Both the position numbers and the translations under genes were made by a program. The notes below the pieces were generated by a model. The model saw only the letters and a program-made list of their open reading frames with translations. It searched no databases and was not told the origin of the DNA. DNA of 64,000 nucleotides from Streptomyces sp. 378 (GTDB lineage: Bacteria > Actinomycetota > Actinomycetes > Streptomycetales > Streptomycetaceae). This document shows, one piece after another, positions 44,462-52,764 of this stretch (its first letter is position 1; each line of letters starts with the position of its first letter). The stretch covers positions 43,297 to 107,296 of the forward strand of contig NZ_JASKMS010000030.1 in the NCBI RefSeq assembly GCF_030124145.1, written 5' to 3'.

Positions 44462-47236
44462 ATGTCTCTGGACAGCTTCGCCGCCCGCGGCACACTCAAT
44501 GTCGACGGCACCTCCTACTCGCTCCACCGGCTCGACGCCCTGTCCGAGTTTCAACGGCTGCCGTACAGCCTGAAGGTGCTGCTGGAAAACCTGCTGCGCC
44601 ATGAGGACGGCCGCACCGCCACCGCCGACCAGATCACGGCGCTGGCCGGGTGGGACCCGACCGCGGAGCCGGCGACCGAGGTGCAGTTCACCCCCGCGCG
44701 GGTGCTCATGCAGGACTTCACCGGGGTGCCGTGCATCGTGGACCTGGTGGCGATGCGCGAGGCGATGGCGTTGCTCGGCGGCGATCCGGCGCTGATCGAC
44801 GCCCGGCGGCCTGTGGAGCTGGTGATCGACCACTCGGTGATCGCCGACCACTTCGGTTCCCCGGCGGCCTTCGGCCGCAACGTGGAGCTCGAGTACCGGC
44901 GCAATCGGGAGCGCTATCAGTTCCTGCGCTGGGGGCAGAGCGCCCTGCGGAACCTGCGCGTCGTGCCCCCGGGCACCGGAATCTGCCACCAGGTCAACCT
45001 GGAGCACCTGGCGCGGGTGGTGTTCGCGGAGGACGGCACGGCCTTCCCCGACACGTTGGTCGGGACCGATTCCCACACCCCCATGGTCAACGGGCTCGGC
45101 GTTCTCGGCTGGGGGGTGGGAGGCATCGAAGCAGAGGCAGCGATGCTCGGCCGTCCGGTGAGCATGCTCATCCCCAAGGTCGTCGGCGTGCGGCTCACCG
45201 GCGTGCTGCCCGAAGGGAGCACCGCCACCGATCTGGTGCTGACCATCGCCGAGCGGCTGCGCCAGCACGGTGTCGTGGGCACCTTCGTGGAGTTCTACGG
45301 ACCGGGCGTGGCCGAGGTGCCGCTGGCCAATCGGGCCACCATCGGCAATATGAGCCCGGAGTACGGCGCCACCTGCGCGATCTTCCCGATCGACGCCGAG
45401 ACCCTTTCCTACCTGCGGCTCACCGGCCGAGACCCTGGTCAGGTAGCGCTGGTGGAGGCGTACGCCAAAGAGCAGGGACTGTGGCACGACCCCAGCCACA
45501 CCCCTGACTACTCACAGACCATCGAAGTGGACCTGTCGGCCATCATCCCGTCGATCGCCGGGCCCAAACGACCCCAGGACCGCATCGCCCTGGCGGACGC
45601 CTCGCGGGTCCTGCGCGCCGTATTGGACGGTGAGGTTACCTGCGACGCGGCCCCGGTCGGGCTGGACCAGAGCGGCGTGGAGTCCTTCCCGGCGTCCGAT
45701 CCGGTGGCCGTTACCGGCAGCCACCCCGGCGACCAGCCAGGGTGCCTCGATGTGACCGGACCGGGCCCGACACAGACGCCTGCGCGCGTCCCGGTGACGC
45801 TGGAGGACGGCAGCAGCTTCGAGATCGGGCACGGCGCTGTGGCGATCGCCGCGATCACCTCGTGCACCAACACCTCCAACCCCCAGGTGATGGTCGCCGC
45901 CGCGCTGCTGGCCAAGAAGGCCGTCGAGCGCGGCCTGCGGTCCAAGCCCTGGGTAAAGACCAGCCTCGCGCCGGGGTCGAGGATCGTGATGGACTACTTC
46001 GAACGCGCGGGTCTGATTCCGTACTTGGACACGCTCGGCTTCGACCTGGTCGGCTACGGCTGCACCACGTGCATCGGCAACTCCGGCCCGTTGATCAGTG
46101 AAGTCTCCCGGGCGGCCGCCGACGCCGACGTCGTCGTGGCGTCCGTGCTTTCCGGCAACCGCAACTTCGAAGGCCGTATCCACCCCGAGACGAAACTCAA
46201 CTATCTGGCCTCACCGCCGCTCGTGGTCGCCTACGCGCTGGCCGGATCCATGGCCGTCGACCTCACCCGCGATCCGCTGGGTACCGGCAGCGACGGCCAC
46301 CCCGTCCACCTGCGCGACATCTGGCCCACCCAGGACGAAATCCAGCATGTGATCTCCACCAGCCTGCGGCCGAGCATGTTCACCGACGGCTACGCGGACC
46401 TGTTCACCGGCGACGAGCAGTGGCGGGCCCTACCCACCCCCGAAGGTGACCTCTTCGCCTGGGATCCCGCCTCGACCTACGTGCGCAAGCCGCCCTACTT
46501 CGAGAACATGCCCCGCAGGCCACAGCCACCGGACGACATCACCGGTGCCCGGGTACTGGCCCTGCTCGGCGACTCGGTTACCACCGACCACATCTCCCCG
46601 GCCGGCACCATCAAGCGGGACTCACCGGCGGGCGAGTACCTGCAAGCCCATAGCATCGCACCCGAAGACTTCAACTCCTACGGCTCTCGCCGGGGCAACC
46701 ACGAGGTGATGATCCGCGGCACCTTCGCCAACATTCGGCTGCGCAACCTGCTGGCTCCCGGAACCGAGGGCGGCTACACCCGGCACCTGCCGGACGGCGA
46801 ACGGACCACGATCTACCAGGCGGCGATGCGGTACGCCGCCGAGGGCGTCCCCTTGCTCGTCATCGCCGGCAAGGAATACGGCTCCGGATCGTCCCGGGAC
46901 TGGGCCGCCAAGGGAACCGCGCTGCTCGGCGTCAGGGCCGTCCTGGCTGAGTCGTTCGAGCGTATCCACCGCTCCAACCTCATCGGGATGGGCGTCCTGC
47001 CGCTGCAGTTCGCCCCCGGCGACAACGCCCGCTCCCTGGGCCTGACCGGTGAGGAGACCTACACCATCCACGGCCTGGCCGAGCTGCCCCGCGAGGTCAT
47101 CACCGTCGAAGCGACAGGGGCTGGCGGCACCACGCGGTTCACCACACGTGTACGCCTGGACACGCCCACGGAAGCCGACTACTACCGGCACGGCGGCATC
47201 CTGCCCTACGCCCTGCGCGCACTGCTCCCCACATGA
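44462..47236 (+). CDS. acnA: Aconitate hydratase A
   Basis: A 924-residue aconitase/IRP-type enzyme interconverting citrate and isocitrate through a [4Fe-4S] cluster. Landmarks: LLRHEDGRT, VELVIDHSVIADHFG, VGTDSHTPMVNGLGVLGWGV, AITSCTNTSNPQVMVAAALL (first cluster Cys), GYGCTTCIGNSGPL (other two), LLGDSVTTDHISPAGTIK, NSYGSRRGNHEVMIRGTF and YGSGSSRDWAAKGTALLGVR. GAGGAGG precedes the ATG. An eroded partial copy follows at 47408-47520, so this region has seen duplication. Probably a second aconitase in this genome. Confidence 0.96.
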   Translation: MSLDSFAARGTLNVDGTSYSLHRLDALSEFQRLPYSLKVLLENLLRHEDGRTATADQITALAGWDPTAEPATEVQFTPARVLMQDFTGVPCIVDLVAMREAMALLGGDPALIDARRPVELVIDHSVIADHFGSPAAFGRNVELEYRRNRERYQFLRWGQSALRNLRVVPPGTGICHQVNLEHLARVVFAEDGTAFPDTLVGTDSHTPMVNGLGVLGWGVGGIEAEAAMLGRPVSMLIPKVVGVRLTGVLPEGSTATDLVLTIAERLRQHGVVGTFVEFYGPGVAEVPLANRATIGNMSPEYGATCAIFPIDAETLSYLRLTGRDPGQVALVEAYAKEQGLWHDPSHTPDYSQTIEVDLSAIIPSIAGPKRPQDRIALADASRVLRAVLDGEVTCDAAPVGLDQSGVESFPASDPVAVTGSHPGDQPGCLDVTGPGPTQTPARVPVTLEDGSSFEIGHGAVAIAAITSCTNTSNPQVMVAAALLAKKAVERGLRSKPWVKTSLAPGSRIVMDYFERAGLIPYLDTLGFDLVGYGCTTCIGNSGPLISEVSRAAADADVVVASVLSGNRNFEGRIHPETKLNYLASPPLVVAYALAGSMAVDLTRDPLGTGSDGHPVHLRDIWPTQDEIQHVISTSLRPSMFTDGYADLFTGDEQWRALPTPEGDLFAWDPASTYVRKPPYFENMPRRPQPPDDITGARVLALLGDSVTTDHISPAGTIKRDSPAGEYLQAHSIAPEDFNSYGSRRGNHEVMIRGTFANIRLRNLLAPGTEGGYTRHLPDGERTTIYQAAMRYAAEGVPLLVIAGKEYGSGSSRDWAAKGTALLGVRAVLAESFERIHRSNLIGMGVLPLQFAPGDNARSLGLTGEETYTIHGLAELPREVITVEATGAGGTTRFTTRVRLDTPTEADYYRHGGILPYALRALLPT

Positions 47237-47407
47237 CACCGCGCCGAGAACGGCACCGCGGGTCTTCCCGAAACATTGACACCACAAAGCCGTCCATGAG
47301 CGGCAACCGGCCGCCTCCTGGCCGGTCGGCAGCGATGTCGTCGCCCGCCTCCGCGACCGGTGCAGGGGTGCGAAGCACCCGTCATGCTCAGCCCGAGCCT
47401 GGAGTAC

Positions 47408-47520
47408 GGTGCATCTACGGCTCACCAGCCGCGCCCCTGGCCAGGTAACCCTCGTGGAGACGTACGCCAAGAGCAGGGACTGTGCACCGTGGGAATGGGC
47501 CGCCAAGGGGCCTGTCCGCT
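47408..47520 (+). pseudogene. Eroded acnA fragment
   Basis: This stretch resembles acnA 45413-45485 (coding LRLTGRDPGQVALVEAYAKE...), then near 47490 resembles acnA around 46899 (GAATGGGCCGCCAAGGGG against the DWAAKG codons). The two homologous parts are 1.4 kb apart in the intact gene, so this is an internally deleted relic of a diverged aconitase gene. Confidence 0.65.
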
Positions 47521-47533
47521 GACGAGCCCTGCC

Positions 47534-48004
47534 TCACTCGGCCAGTGCGCCGGAGTCCGTCATCTCGACGGTCCCACGAACGATGACGACCGGACACGTG
47601 GCGTGCAGCGCACACTGCTGACTCACGGAGCCCAGTAGCGTTCGACGGAATCCGCCCATCCCCCGGCTGCCCACCACGAGGGCCTTGGCCCCCTCCGCCT
47701 CACTGAGCAACACCTCGACGGGATTGCCCTTCACCAGACGTTTTCGCACCTTGGCGGCACCGGACTCGCCAAGAACCTGGTGCACCTGGTTGACGAGGCC
47801 CTGCTCGGCGATGGTTCTGTCGAAAGTGGGGTCCACCGCGGGTGCGGACCACCCGTACGCCCAGGGCAACTCCCAGGCAGCCACTGCCACCACATCGCCG
47901 CCGACCAACTCGGCATACTGGACCGCCCACCGAAGCGCGGCATGCGACGAAGGCGACCCGTCGACACCCACCACGACATGCAAGGCCGCATCCTGCTTCC
48001 CCAT
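47534..48004 (-). CDS. Universal stress protein, single domain
   Basis: A 156-residue UspA-fold protein: VVVGVDGSPSSHAALRWAV, AKALVVGSRGMGGFRRTLLG and SVSQQCALHATCPVVIVRG give the ATP-binding GxxGx9GS signature. ATG 48004 has GAAGGGG upstream. It lies downstream of, and on the same strand as, the broken P-type ATPase gene, with a 256-base gap on its upstream side. Confidence 0.93.
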   Translation of the reverse strand: MGKQDAALHVVVGVDGSPSSHAALRWAVQYAELVGGDVVAVAAWELPWAYGWSAPAVDPTFDRTIAEQGLVNQVHQVLGESGAAKVRKRLVKGNPVEVLLSEAEGAKALVVGSRGMGGFRRTLLGSVSQQCALHATCPVVIVRGTVEMTDSGALAE

Positions 48005-48260
48005 GACATCTGCCCCTTCTCTTCTCATATGCGTCCACACTGTGCGACATGGGGGCGATTCGCCATACAAACGCAGCCGACAGGTACACCCCCGCCGATC
48101 CGGCGAGTGGGTAGGAGTCGGTTCCGGTCGGCGCGTCCAGCCGGTCGCCGGTCGTGACGCGCAGCCTGAGCAGATCGACACGCCGCGAATCCCGTGACCG
48201 CATCGCGACGCCTGCGCGCCCACGTTGGCCAGTGGTTGAGCAGTCAAAGAAACCGACAGA

Positions 48261-51036
48261 TCACTGTGTTCCGGCGGGCGGTGGCTGCATGGTCTGTGAG
48301 CGTGTGCTACGGCGGGCACGGGACCGGAGCACAATCTTGACCAGCTCGCCGACCCACAGGATGGTCGAGCCGACGGCTGCGCACACGAGCCACTGGCTGG
48401 AGGTCAGGTTGGTCGTAGTGAAGAAGCCGTGCAGGGCGTCCATCTCGACAATGAGGACGAGCAGTACGATCACAGCGGCACCGGCGACGAACATCGAGGG
48501 GTTCTCCAGCGTCCGCCTGCTGAACACGCTGAGTGTGTCGTGCCGGACGTTGAGCAGGTTGTAGACCTGGAAGAAGACGAAGGTGACGAAGGCCATGGTG
48601 CCCGCGACGGTGGCCTGTCCCGGTTCCGCCTCCGGGCCTGGCGCCCAGGTCAGCACCGCGAGGGTGCCTGCCGCCATGACCGTACTGGTCAGCAGGATCC
48701 GGGCAAGTCGCTTTCTGCTGAGGATGGGTTCGCCGGTCGGGCATGGGGGTCGGCTCATCGCATCCGGGCTGACCGGGTCGACTCCGAGGGACATCGCCGG
48801 CGGGCCGTCCATCACCAGGTTGACGAAGAGGATCTGCAGCGCCGTGAACGGGGCGCCGCCTGCCAGGCCGGTCAGCGAGCTGACCAGGAACGTGGTCACG
48901 AAGCCCAAGGCCGTTGAGACCTGGAATCGGACGAACTTCACGATGTTGTCGTAGATACCCCGGCCCTCTCGGACGGCGGCCACGATGGTTGCGAAGTTGT
49001 CGTCGGTCAGGACCATCGTCGAGGCTTCCTTGGTCACCTCCGTGCCCGTGACGCCCATCGCTACGCCGATGTCGGCCCGGCGCAGTGCTGGTGCGTCGTT
49101 GACTCCGTCGCCGGTCATGGCGACCACGTCCCCGCGTGCCTGCAGTGCCCGTACGATCCGGATCTTGTGCTCCGGCGATACGCGGGCGACCACCCCCACT
49201 TCGTCGAGCCGGCCGGGCAGGGCGTCGTCGTCGATCTGGTCCAGTTCGGCGCCGGTGATGGCCTGCCCCGGGATCCCGAGTTCACCGGCGATGGCCCCGG
49301 CAGTCATCGCATGGTCACCGGTGATCATCCGGACCCGGATCCCGGCGTCGCGGCACTCGGCGATCGCCGTACGCGCCTCCGCGCGCGGTGGGTCAACGAT
49401 GCCGACCAGGGCCAGCAGCACCACCCGGTCCAGCAGCTCCTTCGGGGCGGCGGGAGCCTGGAATTCCTCGGCCGGGAAGTCTTCCGCCCCCAGGGCCAGC
49501 ACCCGCATGCCCTGCCCGGCCAGGGCGCTATTGGCCTGGTCGTACCGCTGCCGGGCTTCCTGGTCGAACGGTAGGACCTTCTCGCCGCCGAGGTAGCGGT
49601 CCGCACGGTCGGCCAGCACATCGGGGGCACCCTTGACGAAGCACCGGATCACCTCGCGGCCGGTGCCATCGGTCCAGCCGTGGAACGTCGCCATGAACTT
49701 GTAAGCGGAGTCGAAAGGGATCTCCAGTTGCCGGGTCCGCTCCTGGCGCAGCCGGGCCACATCGATGCCGGCCTTCTCGGCCAGCACCACCAGCGCGCCC
49801 TCGGTCGGATCCCCCACTACCTGCCCGTCCCGGATCACGGCATCGGAGCACAGGGCCATCGCGGGCAACACATCGTCCATGGTGGGCGGCACTGGAGAGC
49901 CGTCGGTGGTACGGATACGGCCGTCGAAGGAGTAGCCCCGCCCCGAGACCGTGAACCGGCGCCCGGCCAGAAGCAGCTCGCCTGCGGTCATCTGGTTCAA
50001 GGTCAGTGTGCCGGTCTTGTCGGTACAGATCTGCGAGGTGCTGCCCAAGGTCTCCACCGATGCCAGCCGTTTGACGATCGCCCCTCGCTTGGCCATCCGG
50101 CCCGTGCCCATGGCCAGCGTGAACGCCACGACGGCCGGCAGTCCTTCAGGGATGGCCGCAACCGCCAAGGACACGGCGCTGACGAACAGATCACCGAAAT
50201 CCTGCCCGCGCACCAGCCCCAGGACGAAGACCGCGACGATGACCACCCCGGAGACCCAAGCCAGGGTGCGGCTCAGGGCGTCGATCTGCCGCTGCAGCGG
50301 TGTCGGACCCGGCTGGGCCTGGTGGAGCATGTCGGCGATGCGGCCGGTCTCGCCGGCCATGCTGGTGTCGGTGACCAGGGCCTCGCCGCGACCGCGGGTG
50401 ACCGCCGTGTTCATGTACACCGCGGTCACCCGGTCACCCGGTCTGCCAGTGGCACCTCGGCCCCGACGGTGGCATCCGCTGACTTCGCCACGGCCAGAGC
50501 CTCACCCGTCAGGACGGATTCCTGCACTTCCAGCGAGCTCGACGAGGACAGCCGGCCGTCCGCAGGCACTCGGTCACCGGCCGCCAGGACGACCACTTCC
50601 CGGGTACCAGTACCTCGGCGTCCAACCGCACCAGTCGGCCGCCACGTCGGACGGTGGCGGTGGTCACGGTCATCTGCCGCAGGGCATCCAGCGCGGCCTC
50701 GGCGCGAGACTCCTGCACAAACCCGATCGTCGCGTTGAGCAACACCACGACCACGATCGCCACCGGTGTCTCCCACTCCCGGGACACCACCAGGCTGACC
50801 GCCGCCGCAACCAGGAGGATGACGATCAGCAAGTCCTGAAACTGCCGTAAGAACGTCCGCCACCCGGGCTCTCGCGGAGCCTCGGCGAGCCGGTTCGGCC
50901 CATACTCCGCAAGCCGCCGGGCCGCCTCAGCCGACGACAGCCCAGAGGAAGGATCCACATCGAGTCCGGCGGCCACTTCACGGGCAGGCAAAGCGTGCCA
51001 GGAGGGCGGCAGTCCCGCGCTCGTCGACGGAGCCAT
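48261..51036 (-). pseudogene. P-type cation-transporting ATPase, two frameshifts
   Basis: Full-length Ca2+/cation P-type ATPase split over three frames. ATG 51036 opens the N-terminal domain (PNRLAEAPREPGWRTFLRQF) and first helices. At the C-run 50599-50601 one base seems missing (LVPGEVVVL expected). The second frame runs through AGDRVPADGRL and SVLTGEALAV to 50440, where a tandem 8-bp duplication (50425-50432 = 50433-50440) brings a stop. The third frame holds the phosphorylated Asp (QICTDKTGTLTLNQMT), MTGDGVNDAPALRRADIGVA and the C-terminal helices. As read, no active pump can be made. Confidence 0.88.
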
Positions 51037-51350
51037 GCCCTCATTGTTTCTGCGACCGGCCGCTGACGCAGTACGGGCCCAGCGTTGCGGGACTGCTTTC
51101 TACAGCAGCCGCTGGCCGTCGAAACCCACCACTCGATCCGTCCAACCCCCTTCGAAGCCGGTCACCCTCGATCACAACGCACCGTCCGGACCGTTTCGAT
51201 GGCCTCGCGTCTGAACCGCTATCTGGTTGATAGGCGCCCCTGCGCCTGGGTGCGGGGCGGAGGCCCCCGGGCCAAGGCGTTGGTCTCTTGATCCTCTGGC
51301 AGCGGGCAGTCGCCGGAGTCAACCTAGAAGGTACGGATACGGGAGGCATG
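51037..51350. promoter_or_regulatory. Divergent upstream region, no gene
   Basis: The 314 bases separate the leftward ATPase gene from the rightward tandem-Usp gene. No coding frame is convincing. Promoters for both must lie here. Confidence 0.45.
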
Positions 51351-52181
51351 ATGAGCGGTCTGGTCGTGGCGGGCGTGGACGGTTCAGCCTCGAGTTTGGC
51401 CGCTGTGGAGGCGGCAGCACGGGAGGCACGGTGGCGCGGCGCAGGGTTGCGACTGGTGCATGCGTTCATCTGGCCCGCCATGCACATACCGCTGGGCCGA
51501 TCTTTCCCAGGCCCGCCTGAGAGCGGCTTGCGCAACATGGTTGAACGCCTGATGGCCGAGGCGCATGAGCGCGCCAGGACGGTGGCACCTGAGGTCGATG
51601 TCTCCCGCGCTGTGGTGACCGGTGAACCGTTCACGGTCCTGGAGGCGCAATCCCGTGCCGCGGAACTCGTGGTTGTCGGGACGCGAGGGATGGGGGGCTT
51701 CGTCGGCCTGATGGTGGGATCGACGGCCGTGCACCTGGCAGCTCACGGCCGGTGCCCCGTCCTGGTCGCCCGCGAGCAAGGTGAGGAAGCCGGGCCGATC
51801 GTGGTGGGTGTCGATGGCTCGTCGGCCGGTGCGGGGGCGGTTGATTTCGCTTTCGCTGAGGCGGCACTGCGCGGGGTCGGCATCGTTGCTTTGCACGCTT
51901 GGACCACCTGGAACGCACCGATGCCGGCGCCGCAAGATGAGGCGATGCCGTACGCGAACGAGCCGGGAGCGCTCGCCGCGGGGGAGGAGCGTCTACTCTC
52001 CGAGGCGCTCGCCGGCCGCCAGGACACTTACCCGGGCGTGAACGTGAAGCGCGAGGTTGTCCACGCCGGGACGCGGGAGGCGCTGATTGTCAATCCCCTC
52101 GCAGCGTGGAGACGATCTATGCGGCCAGTCCCTCGGCGAGGGTGGCCCGGTACTCGCGTTCATAGTCGATCGGGCTTTTGA
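51351..52181 (+). pseudogene. Tandem-domain universal stress protein, 3' truncated
   Basis: The second of two adjacent ATGs (51351), with GGGAGG upstream, starts a double-Usp protein. Domain 1 is complete (VVAGVDGSASSLAAVEAAAR, VVVGTRGMGGFVGLMVGSTA). Domain 2 starts normally (IVVGVDGSSAGAGAVDFAFA) but ends after VVHAGTREALI at about 52090. From there the frame runs through the reverse complement of an IS3-type transposase end to 52181, losing the second ATP loop. Domain 1 could still fold. Confidence 0.82.
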
Positions 52182-52290
52182 ACCCGCACACGCTGTGTAG
52201 CCGCCTGGTGTTGTAGAAGTCGGTGATCCAGGTGGCGATCTTGATGCGTGCCTCGGTGCGGGTGCGGAAGGTGTGCCGGTGGACGTGATC
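52117..52290 (-). mobile_element. IS3-family transposase, C-terminal fragment
   Basis: The minus strand reads HRHTFRTRTEARIKIATWIT, DFYNTRRLHSVCGFKSPIDY and EREYRATLAEGLAA, then TAG at 52119-52117: the typical C-terminal rve-domain end (FYNTxRxHSxxG..SP). Upstream transposase sequence is missing after about 52290. Insertion of this element probably truncated the Usp gene. Confidence 0.82.
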
Positions 52291-52764
52291 TCACCATCTT
52301 TGACCTAACGATTGACCGTGGCTGAAAAAGAGGCCAGGCGTCACCCCGTTCACCCCACAGCCCCCAGCAGCCCCTTCGCCAGGGCTGCTGAGCTTGGGGC
52401 ACATCCCTCGCCTGCCGGAGGAGCACTGACCCGAGCCGTCGGAGTGGAGGGCGCCCGTTCGCTTCCACCGTCGTCGCTCTCTGGCTTCAGCAGCCGACGG
52501 CGCCACGGCACTGCGGCGCCCGGGCGCTGAGTGGCTGCAGTCCGAGCCTCTCCCGGCCAATGGGCCTTGGGCTCATTTGAACCTGGTGTCTGGCTCTGAT
52601 TGATGGGTGCTGCCTTTCAGCCAATGCTAGCTACTCTTCGTAATCGCATAGACACCCAACGTATCCGACTGACAGTCTCGCCGTAGCGGACAATTCGTGC
52701 CCAATGACCGGGGCCGGTGCCTGTTCGTGCTTCCTTTTGCCGTGAAGATTCGGGGGCTGGTTCT
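52291..52764. other. Intergenic upstream of the four-gene operon
   Basis: About 470 bases, less GC-rich than average near 52560-52700. No gene is supported. The promoter for the large operon should be here. Confidence 0.45.
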
